Source: Lycium barbarum (lineage: Eukaryota; Streptophyta; Magnoliopsida; Solanales; Solanaceae). From it: a DNA stretch of 64,000 bases. Below the pieces are notes generated by a model. The model was not told the origin of the DNA and made no database searches. It saw only the letters and a program-made list of their open reading frames with translations. Both the position numbers and the translations under genes were made by a program. Positions 31,903 through 43,936 of the stretch are shown piece after piece. The first letter of the stretch is position 1; every line of letters starts with the position of its first letter. The stretch spans positions 87,496,543 through 87,560,542 of the forward strand of contig NC_083346.1 of the NCBI RefSeq assembly GCF_019175385.1. Direction: 5' to 3'.

Positions 31903-32377
31903 ATATTGTTGTACGCGAAGTTTGGCAAGGGTAAGAATTTGTCCCAATGACCACCAAAATCAATAACACAAGCCCTCAACATATCCTCAAGCACCTAAAT
32001 AGTCCTCTCGGACTGACCATCTGTCTGCGGGTGGAACGCGGTGCTAAGATCTAACTGAGTTCCCAATTCCTTCTGCAAAGTCCTCCAGAAATGGGAAGTA
32101 AACTGAGTGCCTCTGTCGGAAATGATGGAAATAGGAACTCCGTGCAATCGCACTATCTCTCGAATGTAATTCCTGGCCAACTTCTCTGCATTATAAGTAA
32201 TCTGAACCAGAATGAAGTGTGAAGATTTAGTCAACCTATCCACAATAACCCAAATAGAATCAAACTTGCCCAAAGTCTTCGGCAGACCAACCACGAAATC
32301 CATAGCAATCCTTTCCCATTTCCATTCGGGAATGGGCATCCTCTGATGCACATCACCTGGTCTCTGGTGCTCATACC
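31903..32377 (-). pseudogene. Integrase core fragment of element B
   Basis: Reads from the region after the zinc-binding domain ([13 protein letters not shown]) through [14 protein letters not shown] (first catalytic Asp), [14 protein letters not shown] (second Asp) and [13 protein letters not shown] (Glu of D,D,E). It ends where the CACTA element begins; the remainder is at 14561-13863. A stop follows SERTI (32000-31990). Its 5' side is fused to LTR sequence at 32378, deleting all upstream pol. Confidence 0.9.
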
Positions 32378-33317
32378 CAGGCTTCATACTATATTAATCA
32401 TAAAGGTACTTTCACAATTTTGCCAAATAAAATTACTCCTTTTTCGTTGCTACAGTGGTCCAACAATCCTAATAGCTATATATCTATACCATGTTAGAAA
32501 ATACACTTTTAGAAGTAACACTATATACTTGAAATCTAAACTTCATCTTTCAAGATAAATGAGGTTAAGAAGTTTGTACCTGAGGCCAAAATCACCACTG
32601 TAAAGGGAAAAAGGAAAAATAATTGCAACTCTTAAAGTCTGCCTGCACTATCCTTTTTCAAGCTGCCACCTAGATGTTTTAGGGATTGTACTTGGTTTGA
32701 GTGAATGAAACAATGATGCCCTTCTAGTCAATTTACGTGTTGTGTTCTTTTCTTTGAGAGTGGGCATTGCTTGAGGCCCACTAAACATTCACCTAGTCTA
32801 AACTAAAAGTACACACCTAATTATTAGGAAAAGTGGGGTAATGCCCAATGTAAAGTTACTGCTAGTGCACCTTCCTGTAGGATATAATTAATTTATACTT
32901 CTACATAAATTTTCTACAAGCATTCAGGTACTACACCTATAATTATTATCAAGGCATACGTAAATGAACCCATAAAATAGTTAAGCTCTAAAATTCAGAA
33001 ATTACTCAAGATCCACCATAAGAAATTATCGTTTGTTACATTCTCCCTCACTTATTCACTTAACCACTTTGTGTACTTATAAAAATTTATCACTCCGTCA
33101 AATACTTTATTTACCAACTTATACCTTCTATGGGTACAAATAATATTCCTTTGAATAAACTATTCATACTCATTAAATAAATATATTTCAAAAGTATCCG
33201 CCAATTAAATTACCGTGCCACCAATCCCCACAAGTCAAGAATAACATTTAAAAGTACGAAAGTGTATTTTAGCGAAAACAAGACCAAAAGTGCTAAACGA
33301 CCAAATGGGTCGTTACA
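32378..33317 (-). repeat. Partial LTR of element B fused to integrase
   Basis: Matches 12910-13851 with scattered substitutions. It ends at TTACA (33317), confirming the LTR boundary. At its left edge the LTR jumps straight into integrase within ATACCCAGGCTTCAT, a deletion junction with only a few bases of microhomology. Confidence 0.93.
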
Positions 33318-34199
33318 TGAATTCCCGCCTTTATTGAAAACTATAGCTTTTATGTAAAAGTTGTGTTCTTGCTATCTTATGTAAAAGTTGCGTTTCAATC
33401 AACATACAAACCCAAAAACCAACCCCATAAAAATACATGAATCATGGAAACTTACTTCATGAAGATTTCCCAATAATACTTCTCTTCAACTGTTCTTGAA
33501 TCGAATTCTCACAATCTATGGAATGGATGATGATTCTGGTGTTTACTTTGTTAAATTGACATAATAATCGTGTTGTTTGAGTAGGAACTCACCTTAGATG
33601 TTTTGGGGAAGCCTTAGGGTGTTTTTTCTCTAAAGAGTCAACCAAAAACGAAGTAGAATGAGAGATTTCCGAAATTTTCACATGCTGGGCATTTATATGC
33701 GGATCTGTTCTGTTGAACGATTTGCTCCGCATATTGCAAAACACTGCAGCAAATCAAAATGCAAATTGTAACAGAATATCTGGGAATTTTGGGGCTAAAA
33801 TACGGCCGCATATTGCGATTTGCGAGGCATATTGGTCTAGCAGACTCCTCTGCGACCTTTCATTAAAAAGACCATAACTTTTGCCTCACACCTCAGTTTG
33901 AGTTGATCTTTATATGGATGGAAAGGTATTTCAAAGTTTCTATAACTTCATCCATTTAGTTTTCTAAGATTCTTTACAGATTTCGAGTTATACTCACTAG
34001 AAGTCAAATCTTGTGCAAACTCAATTAGAACTTTTGAGTTACATCAAATTTTCAACTTGCCTTGGCCTTAGGGGAACCTTTACATCCAAATTACTTCCAA
34101 AGAGCCTTGTATAGTTATGTAACACACTTATTACTCAATTAGGGACCAACCACAATCATTTAATGAGTTCAACCTAACCCCAAAACACTGAGTGTTACA
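33318..34199 (-). repeat. Older LTR fragment interrupted by element B
   Basis: In minus sense it opens TGTAACACTCAGTG at 34199, a typical LTR start. It has no coding frames and stops at the element B insertion at 33317. No PPT is seen on its right (ACAAATCTC...), so it is a 5' LTR or solo LTR piece. Moderately supported. Confidence 0.5.
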
Positions 34200-34435
34200 A
34201 CAAATCTCAATATGAAATTTTGCATCTTTTCTTCATTACTCCTATCAATTCACAAACAACAGAAGGATCATAATAGGGGCTCAAAGATAGGAATAGGAGT
34301 TATAACAACAGTTTCAATGGCCGTCTTGACCACCCTTCGTGCTACAAACATTCCACTCAAAGGATTGAGGAGGTGCACACAACCCATTCTCCCAAATAAT
34401 ATGACAGTGTTGCCACAAATGAGCTGTTCCACAAA
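34200..34435. other. Unidentified segment between two LTRs
   Basis: A short plus-strand frame from ATG at 34212 (KFCIFSSLLLS hydrophobic start) runs into the solo LTR. It may be part of an old interrupted sequence continuing after 36864. No family recognised. Confidence 0.3.
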
Positions 34436-36864
34436 TGTAATACTCCGTAAATCCGGATTAGGTGTGAATGTATTAAATAAGTATTAATATGACATTTTAG
34501 GCATATGAAGTCCTATAAAGAGGAGTTTGGATGGAAATAGTTGATTTAAGATCAAGACCAAGTAGTGAAGTTCGTAAGAGTTCTTAAACTCGTCTAAGTT
34601 TCGGTAGATTTGACTTTTAGGCCAGTTTCGTGAAAATTCATTGAGAATTTGGGAAAACAACCTCAATTAATGTTCTAGATATTTTAAATACCTTTCCAAC
34701 TATATAATGTGGAGCTCAAACAGAGTTGGGAGGAAATATTTATGCCTATTTTACTGAAGCCTGCCTGGGATGTCGGCTGGAATGTGGCAATGCGATGCCG
34801 CAAACTCAATATGCGATGCCGCATTCACTTTGCATTTCATAATTTTTTTTAATGTTTCTAGTGTGTTTTCACCCAGAATGCGGCCCGTATGCTACCCCAT
34901 ACTCATCGTAGCATCCCAAACCGAGAAACATTTGTATAAGAACGGGATTTCTTAGGACTTTCAAACTCACTTCTTTTTGGACGAATTTTTGAGGAGAAAA
35001 CAACCTAGGGGTTCTCCAAACCTTACAAGGTGAGCTCCTAACCATCCTATTATTAGACTATATCAAGTAACAAGAATTAACACCAGTTCATCTTTCAAAA
35101 ACTCTAGATTCTTGAAACCCAAGAAAGTGAAAAAGAAGGGACGTTTGAGATTCCTTCAAAAAGGTATGATTCTTGATTTTTCTGATGCTATTGAAAGGTT
35201 CTAGACTAGTGTAGGTTATCCTATGGGATTAGAATTCATGAATGATTCATGGAGTGTTCAAGAATACGTTTTAGACATGAAAACCCTAGTTTTCAATAAA
35301 GGGGGTAGCTAGGAGGAACTAGATTAAAGTTCTAATCTTTCTTATATAAATCAATTGTAGAGTGATTAGTGAACCTTGGAAAAGCCGTTTGATAGCATTA
35401 TAGCAGGAATTGAGGTATGTCTCTTTTTTCGAACATACTTTTCCAAACGTTTAAGGTGCTGTTTGGCAAGGTTGTGTGCGTGATGGACAAGCCCGCATTA
35501 AACCTTTATGTGTAATATATATATATATATGTATGTATGTATATATATATATATATCTATATTGAAGGATGATTGAAATTGCAATGTAATGGTTTAATCT
35601 TTGAACATGGATTAGCCCATAAGGGATGCTTAAACTTGATTTCGGAAAGCTTGGATGTTTCATGTGGTTGGCATTGTGAACGGGTTTCGTTGAATTGAAA
35701 TTGACTAATGATTTGAACTTGATTTCTAAGTCAATTAATGATATTGGTATACCCCTATTAACGGGATGATGAATGTAACCCATAATGAACAATTCAGCTT
35801 CCATGATATGATTTGAGATTCGGCTTCTATGCCAAGATTTGTAATTCGGCTATTATGACATGATTCTATTGTTTATTTTTGACCTAGCTACCTGGAAGGA
35901 AGGGTAGTCACTATGGATCTTAGTGGGGTTAGCCTAGCCATTCGGGAGGAAAAGTGGCCATCGAGGGTTCGTAACCCTGGCGTAGTTTTTGCCTAGTTAT
36001 TCGGGAGGAATGGTAGCCATTGTGGGTTATAACTCCGATGTGGTGCTTATGCAGTTTAGAGAACTTCAATTGGTCATCCCTTCGTTCAATTGATCTGGGC
36101 TTGTATTGGCATATGATTTACTTTGGTTGCCTGTGAGTGGCTTGTTGATATTCTTGAGTTCAAGATTTAAAAGAATTAAATGTGATAAACGGCATAATGA
36201 GTTAAAGTTGATTTACTTCGTCTTAAATAATTTTCATTGATGGTTATTAAGTTCGTGATGTATCCTATCTTTGAATTCAAATTGCTTTAATTGACACTGT
36301 CTTACTGTTCCTTATTATATTATTTTGTTATATTAACTATTGTCTCGGAGACACTCACTGAGTACCCAGTACTCAGGCATACCATTGTTGTTTTTGATGG
36401 TGTGTTTGGCAACGTAGAAGAGCAGGTTTGTGATACGCCCACGACTTAGGAGAACTTGCTACTTTCAAGACTATTCGGTGAGCCCACAAGACTGTTCGTG
36501 GGGCACCATTCTATCTTTATTTTATTAATTCGTTTTTTCCGGGCTGTGACCCGATGAGTTAGACATTTACTTATTAACTTAGAAGCTCCATAATAGTTTT
36601 CAGATTATGGGTAGTGTGTTGGAGTCTCGTATGACTCGTTGAGGCAATTTTGCTATTTTATAACTAAGTAATGGATTAGACTTCAGCTGAATTATCTCTA
36701 AGTCTGATTATGCTTTCATCCAAGTATAAATGACTTGTTTATATTTACTAATATAGCTGTTTAACATAAAGGGTTAGATGTTCATTGATTAAAATAAGGT
36801 GCTTCCGATGTTGCTCATAGCATCGGATGTCTATTACGTCCAGGGTCGGCTTTGTGGCGTGACA
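34436..36864 (+). mobile_element. Solo LTR (2429 bp) with ACAAA target duplication
   Basis: Starts TGTAATACTCCG and ends GGCGTGACA. It is flanked by ACAAA at 34431-34435 and 36865-36869. No internal region, so it is the product of recombination between the two LTRs of one element. Includes a TA/TATG microsatellite (35511-35556), imperfect TATTCGGGAGGAA repeats near 35938-36012, and a GAGTACCCAGTACTC palindrome near 36358 comparable to the CAGTAC hairpin of A, C and D. Confidence 0.85.
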
Positions 36865-36869
36865 ACAAA

Positions 36870-37066
36870 TCAGACAAGGATCACCAAAAAAAAAAAAAAA
36901 AAAGAACAACTAACATTCGACCAACTTTCGTTCCAAGATTTCATGTCAAGAAGAATAATCAAAATATTAAATTAAAATTAAAAAAAAAATCTTGAAAATA
37001 CAAAAAGAAAAGTCTAGTCTAGATAAACAATTAATTTCTAAGTCCCCGGCCATAGCATCAAAAACT
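36870..37066 (-). other. Leader and degenerate primer site of a Tat/Athila-like element
   Basis: GTCCCCGGCCATAGCATC (37042-37059) resembles, in reverse, a PBS complementary to tRNA-Asp as used by Athila/Tat elements, with several mutated positions. The A-rich 36870-37040 would be its leader. The internal region beyond has been lost. Confidence 0.45.
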
Positions 37067-38338
37067 TGTTGCACCCAAACGCACACGCAAAGGTACGTGG
37101 TTGTACAAGTAATATAGTGATTTTAGAAATCAGATGCTGAGCCCACCGGGACTTATGATTAACCGTTAACCAAATTAACTAATGCTAATGATATAAACAA
37201 GAGTTGAAATCCGAAGGTTATAATTATAAACTAACTAAAATGAAAAGAAAACAAATAATAAAATTCAACCAAGTGAGAACGAGTTCTTATGTTATCAATG
37301 AGATGAAATCATCTATGGCTATGGGCTATCTAACAATCACGTTCTTAATTTCTCTAGTTTACTGGTTAACAGGGTTAATATTACAACTAAGAATCTCTCC
37401 AAACTTTAGCCGCCTATTAGTATTACGTTCATGCCTATATCTCTATGGTCATGAACCTTAACACAAAACACATTTATATTTCCTTTACATTGACCAAGCA
37501 AGGCGAACTAGATATATCTCTATCCTAGACGCAAATCCGCCCCCCGATGCCAGGATTGAGATCCTGTTCTATTTTAAACCTATCGTTATTTTAGAATTCC
37601 TCTCTCTAGTTCAGGCTAAGTTTCGCAGATGTACAATATTTGATTGGTGATCAAGCAACCAAATAACTACGCTCAGGATTAAATAAATAAACCAATACGA
37701 TAAACTAATTAATTGAAATCAATATTCGAATAATAACGTTCATGAAAGAACCATAACCCTAAAACGAGAAGTTTAGCTCCACATAGACATGAAGGAAAAG
37801 CAACAAATCATCCAAAGAAAATATAAAAATGAGTAGTTTGGAGAAGAGAAGGTAATACCCAATAATCTCCGGCCTCTACGGCAGCTCCTAGCTCTCTCTA
37901 GGTCAAATGTTACGAATCCCTCTCATAAATGAATTTATAATGTATTTATAATGTGTACAAATCGGCCCAGGCAAAACTACCCTTAAAACTTCGCATCATC
38001 AAAAATCATTCCGCCATTGGCCTGGGACGGCGCAGGCGCCCCACTCTAGGGTCATTTTCCATAATGCCAAAAGTTTGTCCAATTCTTGGGACACCAAAGC
38101 TGGCGCAGTATTGGGCCGCTGAGTGCGGGCGCCCTATGCCAGGCTTCTTGCGCTCGCGCTGCCGCGTTTTGTCACTTCTTTGCATGCACACTTGACTCTT
38201 TAATATCGAATTCGATTCCGATTGAATTTTGGGACTTCTACTCAGACTTCAAAGTCCTCCAACTCCAATCTTGATTCTGAATGAACTTCTTAGACTTCTA
38301 CTTAGACTTCAAATTCTCTCAGTATCTATTATGCTACA
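37067..38338 (-). repeat. LTR of the Tat/Athila-like element (about 1.27 kb)
   Basis: The left boundary TGTTGCACCC adjoins the PBS-like site. The likely right boundary is GCTACA at 38338 (sense TGTAGC). No second copy in the window, so the right end is inferred from the terminal TG/CA only. Confidence 0.45.
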
Positions 38339-38981
38339 ATTGGGAGACTATAGGCATATAATTGACTAGAGTTAGTCACTTAGGTTAAAGAGTTATAATA
38401 TGAAATTATTCATTGTTTTAGAAAAAAATTGGGTTAAATGCTATATAGGCGAGTCATGATTTTTTGTTTAATCTCCTGAGCAAGGAGGTTTTTCACATAA
38501 AAACTTCCGCACTTAGATCAAGTTTTAAGAAAACATTTACTAAGACAATATTTACGCACTTTGGTGATTAAGTGGTGCGCTATATTAATAGAGGGAAACT
38601 ATTACCCAAGTTATTACAACTTAGGATTAATTAATGAAGCTCACATTTGAATGCTTTTTTCTTTTTCAATTTGTATGCTTTCCTATTATTATATTTTTCA
38701 AAACTGAAGAATTTCACTAGTATTGCTTGTTAATTATACTTCTCAAAGCCCACATTGATCAAACAGTTTTTACCGATCCACCGTTTTAATTCATCTGATA
38801 AAGTTTAAATCGACACAGATTAAAGAAATAATATTAGAAATTTTTAAAATTTGTTTTCTAAAACATATAAGAACATTTATATGACTATAAAACTTTTTTG
38901 AAACTCGTGATCTTAAGCATGTGATAATATTTGTGTGATTATAAAAGCTTCTCATCATTAAGGTTCAAATGAAAAGTAATA
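38339..38981. other. AT-rich intergenic DNA, nothing recognised
   Basis: No frame of note, no clear repeat structure. Includes ordinary A/T-rich low-complexity runs. Confidence 0.6.
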
Positions 38982-39234
38982 CTCTCTCTGTTCCAATTTA
39001 TGTAATACAGTTCGTATTTCAAAAGTCAAATAAAAAAATATTTGACCGCGATTTATTTGTATATCCTTTAAATATTTTAAGTTGTTATTTATTGTGACTT
39101 ATATTACTTTTTATATAGTTTCTAAATATGTGAGAGTTTTTTCAAATAACTTAAAGATTGTATTTACGTATTCACCGTCAACATAAAGATGTTTGACTCT
39201 TCGAAACCTATCATATGAATTAAAACAGAGGGAA
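38982..39234. mobile_element. Stowaway-type MITE
   Basis: Imperfect terminal inverted repeats CTCTCTCTGTTCC and (reversed) TTCCCTCTGTTTT flanked by TA, about 250 bp, AT-rich, non-coding. Interior words TTATGT...GTCAAA match the common plant CTCCCTCCG family. Confidence 0.7.
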
Positions 39235-39310
39235 TATTTTTTATGAGGGAACTGCTTCCAAAATTGAAAGCATTTAATTCTTTTAAGAATAAACAAAAGA
39301 TATGTCGCAT

Positions 39311-39904
39311 ACAGTCAGACCTCGAGCATCTGAATATAACAATACCTCTTTATAACAGCTAAATTTTTTTGAAATCGGTTTTTTATGTTATATTTTACTT
39401 CTCCACAGCAACATTTTACCTATAACAACAACAACCAACTTTATAACAGTGCGCTCTTTGCAAATTAACCCCATATAACAACTATCTTCTTTTTTGTTGA
39501 TATAATAATTAATGATCTTTATAAAAATAGAATATATATGATTACCAATAATAAGTGTAGAGATTTTGACCAAATAATAATTTGATTTTAATATATTACT
39601 ATATTTATGACAGAATATTACATATGAATACATACTTCTAATCTAAAAATATCATTATTTTCATCAATTCAAGAGTTATATTACCACTAAGAGATTGACT
39701 ACGAAACACGCTAGAATTATAAATTTCTTCCATCAATCTTGAAAGAATTTACTTTTCAAGTAGATTTAAAATGTGTGCCTACTTAAAACTTTACACATTC
39801 AGTTATGAATTTATTGAAATATTTTAACTTTATTTAATGTTTAATTAGTGAAGTATGCATTATGTTTCAAATCCAATGATGCTGTTATAGAGAGGTTTGA
39901 CCGT
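39311..39904. mobile_element. MITE with ACAGTCAGACCTC termini
   Basis: Terminal inverted repeat ACAGTCAGACCTC at the left and ACGGTCAAACCTC (reversed) at the right, with subterminal CTTTATAACAGC / GATGCTGTTATAGAG. 594 bp, AT-rich, no frame. Superfamily not decided. Confidence 0.65.
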
Positions 39905-40529
39905 ATATAAATTGAAACTTGTATACATAAGCACCCCCAATCCATCCAAACATTCTTTAAAAGGTCTAGAAATTACTAATTAAAAGTGAATTAGAACTAT
40001 CTTATCGCACCTCTTAGCTAACTTAACATAAGAAATGGCACCGACAAGTTCATTGAACATTAATCTCGGAAAAGTCTAGCCAGGTGCACTTCCTCATACA
40101 GGTTTGGCTGCTCTTATGCTACTAAACTAATATAAGAATTGGTCGCCTTTAGAATCTATACAGTTTCTTTACAAATTGAGGAACAATAATCTTCCACATT
40201 TCATACCAGTTGTTCTAGAAATACTAAAAGAATTCAAAAGCGAAGGGATGTCAATTTAAAAGGCATATTATACCAAACATCAGGCAGATCAATGGACTTT
40301 TCTCCACAAAAAAGGGTGAAAATAAAATGGCATCGGATTCTTTATGATGAGTGATGACAACACAAATACATAGAGAAGCATAGTTTTATAGTTTAGTACT
40401 AGAAAAATGAACTATAAATACAGCATTAAGAAAATGACAACATATGCACTCAGATCCATACAAGTTCTTACCAAGAAAAAGAGTGCATAGAGTTAACCTG
40501 GCCAATTGTGTCATTAACTAGCCAAAGCC
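39905..40529. other. Intergenic, nothing recognised
   Basis: AT-rich, no convincing frame or repeat. Confidence 0.55.
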
Positions 40530-40765
40530 ATGAATCGATCACAAGCAAAAGAGTTAAGGTACGATGTGGTTTCAGTTACTATTGAAGAGAAATGCATAAA
40601 CTGAATTATCCTCGCTATACTGGGGGAAACATTAATGAAGAAAAAGGATATGGAAAATTAGCACATGAACAAGACGATATTAATGCTGAAGCAGAGGCTT
40701 TCATTAAGTGGAAGCACCAGAGATTTGATCTTGCTAAATTGATGTCCTGCAAGTCATGTTACTGA
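40530..40765 (+). pseudogene. Small DUF761-like protein relic
   Basis: Frame 1 from ATG 40530 (MNRSQAKELRYDVVSVTIEE) stops at 40606-40608. Frame 2 from ATG 40592 to TGA 40765 gives 57 residues ending DINAEAEAFIKWKHQRFDLA, which resembles the C-terminal motif of plant DUF761 proteins (acidic residue, A-E-F-I, basic/aromatic tail). A frameshift around 40590 would join the two. It might be a relic of a small host gene; the short length makes this tentative. Confidence 0.35.
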
Positions 40766-41673
40766 TCAGAATTTTTCAGGCAGCCGTGTGTGTTTTACAT
40801 ACCATGCATGAACCTCCTTTAATTAATATAAATTGGTACCTTATGAATGCAAATTAATTAATTAGCTAATAAGGTTGTACTATGTAAGTTTTTGTTCATA
40901 AGTCAAGTAATATTTCTTGACTGGGGAAAAAAAGTAATCTTTGTTGACTAAATCCATGGTTGTTAGCTTGGTACACCACTTAGATATTAAACGGGGAGAA
41001 TAGTGTCTTGATAAATTTTCGACCTATTAAAGTTTGGCTACGAGAATAATGTTGAACTTAGGTACAAGAAACAGGTTCTTTGTACTGGTCCAGCCAACTC
41101 ATGTAAAGCACGGAAATATTTATACATGGAAAACTGTGGTTTCAAAAATAAGTTTTTGTAATAACTTTTCAAAATGGTTTCCTAATTTCGTAAAAAGTTG
41201 GTGGCTGCTCTGTGTTCAACCAAATAGCCAAGTTATGAGACGCTTTTACCGCAAGGTTAAAAACGGATTGCAACAAAAGAGGTGTGATTTGTGGATCATG
41301 TCCCTTACAATTTAACTATAAATAAAGAGTCATATTCTTGTTATAAGGCATTCGAATTTTAGCAAGTATACAGAGCATAGCATTAGCATCTAAGCTACAT
41401 CTAAAAGTTCTTGTTCTACATTATATTTTGAGGATCAATCAAAGAGCTAGTCTTCTCCGGTGGCCTCAGCTCATTGTGCCATCGGAAATCGGGCTTCTCT
41501 TGTTCCTTTTAAACAATTGCTTTCTCTTTCATAGTTCCTATTATTGTACTTCATTTCTTATCTTGTTAATTTGGTTATCTCGATCCGCGTGTTCATAAAC
41601 CATCTATACAAATTCAACTGTACCGTTTTACGGATAAACATTACCCCTAAAGTAAAAATATTCTATGTGAATC
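40766..41673. other. Intergenic, nothing recognised
   Basis: The frame at 41034-41315 (93 codons, rich in N, F, K, W) has no recognisable motif and sits in AT-rich DNA. Confidence 0.5.
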
Positions 41674-42030
41674 AGAATTAATCGAGCCCCAAAACGTGTA
41701 TCAATACCAGCTACGCAACCAAAAAAAAAAAAGTAAGGGACCTTTATACAATTGCTCAAAATTGTATAGGAAGTGTACTAAGTAAAAGTATATGCTAGTA
41801 CATATTAATAAAGCTTTGTTAAAAGGAAATGAAACAAGAAAGTAAAACTATGCGATTAAGAATTAATCGGCCCCAAAATGTGTATCAATACCGGCTGTGC
41901 AACCAAAAAGAAAAGTAAGGGACCTTTATACAATTGCTCAAAATTGTATAGTATGTGTACCAAGTAAAAGTATATGCTACGTAATAATAAAAATTTGTCA
42001 AAAGGAAATGAAACAAGAAAGAAAAAGTTG
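41674..42030. repeat. Tandem duplication, unit about 185 bp
   Basis: Unit 1 starts at 41674 and unit 2 at 41859, both opening AGAATTAATCG and carrying GTATCAATACC, AAGTAAGGGACCTTTATACA and AAAGGAAATGAAACAAGAAA. They have diverged by small indels and substitutions. Confidence 0.85.
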
Positions 42031-42376
42031 TAATGTTTTGAAATCACGTTAAGAGAGTCCCCAGGCCATTACTGCAGAGATGCAGGTTCGATAACGAATA
42101 AGCTTCACGGGCTAAGGAGTTTCTCTGCCCCTTTAAAAGGACTGGGCTGAGACGAGGTGGAGCCTAATGGACTCCTGCCCCCGTGAGCGATATTTGGCCA
42201 ACTGTGACAGTTATTCACGTGGCCCAGTTTAACTAACTGGGCTAACAGAACGGGGCTCATGCTCTTGCAGTCGCCATTCTTTTCCATGCATACATAGAAG
42301 CTAGGGTTATTGAGTTCAGTTTCTCCAGTAACCTTAATTCCGACAAAACCCTTCATACTCGCTCTATGCCTATCAA

Positions 42377-42953
42377 ATGACACCCACCCGAAAAGACAAT
42401 TTCAAACTAAACATTGATGGTTCCCTCTACAAATCCTCAAACACTGGAGACATAGGGGGAGTTGTTCGGGACAATGAGGGTCAGTGGGTCAGGGACTTCT
42501 TCCAGAAATGTAATGGTCTCAACTCTCAATCATACATACATGGAACTTCTTGCTTTGTTACTGGGACTCAAACTTGCCAAAAATGAAAATATTTATCCTT
42601 TGGAGATTGAAACTGATTCCTCAGTGATAATTCAATTACTACTCGATAATTTTACTCCTCAATATAACACAATCATCTCTGCTTGCAGATGTTGGCAGAA
42701 GGATCTGGGGAATCCATCGGTCCGACATAACTTTCGCGAAGGTAAGAAGTTTGCTCACACACTGGCAAAGGAAGGCGTATCAAATCCAGAAGATGATCAG
42801 GTTGTTTCTTTGGCTAATCCACCGGAAGGGGTTCTGCAGTACCTAGCAGAAGAGAGAGGAGGACAATTATTAAAAAAGTCCCTCTATGTACTTGTAATAT
42901 ACTTGCCGGGCCGGGCAATACTAGTGTCAACAATGTACTTCTGTCCCATTTAA
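42377..42953 (+). pseudogene. RNase H-like domain (RVT_3 type), frameshifted
   Basis: First frame from ATG 42377: FKLNIDGSLYKSSNTGDIGG, VVRDNEGQWVRDF (the catalytic Asp of LNIDGS is seen). After a shift near 42540 the second frame continues ELLALLLGLKLAKN (catalytic Glu) and LEIETDSSVIIQLL (ETDS Asp), then FREGKKFAHTLAKEG, ending at 42953. This is the order of plant RNase H-like domains found at the end of LINE ORF2 or as isolated relics. No reverse transcriptase lies upstream. Likely a broken LINE-derived or stand-alone pseudogene. Confidence 0.75.
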
Positions 42954-42954
42954 A

Positions 42955-43138
42955 GTTTCTTAATTTCACAAAATTTTAAAAATAAAGGGAGATTTTTAAA
43001 TAATATTGTAGTAGTTTTTTAAATCTTATGGTCTTAAACTTGCCATGTACAATATTTGAATTAAAAAACTTACTAAGACACTTCTTTTGAGACAGACTAA
43101 AAAAAAGATAAGACACTTAAATTGGGACGGAGGGAGTA
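42955..43138. mobile_element. Partial Stowaway-type MITE
   Basis: Right half only, ending TTAAATTGGGACGGAGGGAG TA. The left terminus is missing. Confidence 0.55.
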
Positions 43139-43513
43139 ATGGACTTTTAGTAATAATATAAATTTTCTTTGCAACCAAAAAAATAATTAAAAAAATCATG
43201 TTAAGAGTATTATAATCCTAAACTTCAAGAGAGGTTTTTGTAATTTGATTCTATCCCCTTTAAAAGAGATTGAATATCTGAAATTCTGAATAATGATATG
43301 GCGGGCCCACTTGGCGCCAGCAGGTGTGTGGAACTGCTTCATATTTTTTTTTACCAAAATTTTTTATCTATCATAGTCAGCAGAAGACAGAAACGCATAG
43401 ATTTTTAGATGGATTTAATATTATGATTTGAAAAAATATATATACCCGCATCAATTATTGAAGTATATATTTCTCCCCAAGGAATGACATATTTTTGTTT
43501 TCCAAGGTAGATA

Positions 43514-43737
43514 CTCCTTTCGTTCCAATGTAAGTGTTTTATTTTGATTGAACACGAAATTTAAAAACAAAAAAAATTAATCTTATGATTTTAAACTAAA
43601 TATGTGTAGTCCTTCAAAATCTTATGATCTTAGACTTATCTAAAATATTGATATTGGAAAATTTACTAAATATAGAAAAATAATCTTTTATATGGACTAA
43701 AAAGAAAAATAAGACATTTAAATTGGAACAAAAGGAG
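43514..43737. mobile_element. Stowaway-type MITE with TA duplication
   Basis: CTCCTTTCGTTCCAAT at the left and its near-perfect complement ATTGGAACAAAAGGAG at the right, with TA at 43512-43513 and 43738-43739. Confidence 0.85.
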
Positions 43738-43936
43738 TATTAATTAACTTTGAATAAGAGCCAACAAAACCCCGGAGGTTTACATTAACCGTTATGACCT
43801 TCTATATTTACCATCAAAGAGTTTATGCAGTGACTGGGATTTCTTCGGCACCCAAGGGTGTGACCTAATAATCAATAAAATGGGTTGAGCACTATGAAGT
43901 CTCAACTTTAAGTTCCAACTGAGACAAAACACTAAG

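Larger units (their letters stand above)
9050..33317 (-). mobile_element. Element B: old chromovirus pair sharing an LTR, split by a CACTA insertion
   Basis: Minus-strand order: partial LTR (33317-32378), integrase core (32377-31903), [CACTA insert 31902-14562], integrase end with chromodomain (14561-13863), complete LTR (13851-10691), PBS, gag (10448-9050), then element A. A single LTR therefore has pol upstream and PBS/gag downstream, the arrangement of tandem elements that share an LTR after unequal recombination. The outer LTR is fused directly to integrase, so its remainder, PBS, gag, protease and most of RT were deleted. The rest of the second unit should lie left of the window beyond element A. 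Confidence 0.8.

Noticed and set aside
42060..42110. tRNA-like GGTTCGA segment
   Set aside because: No acceptor, D or anticodon stem could be drawn around it.
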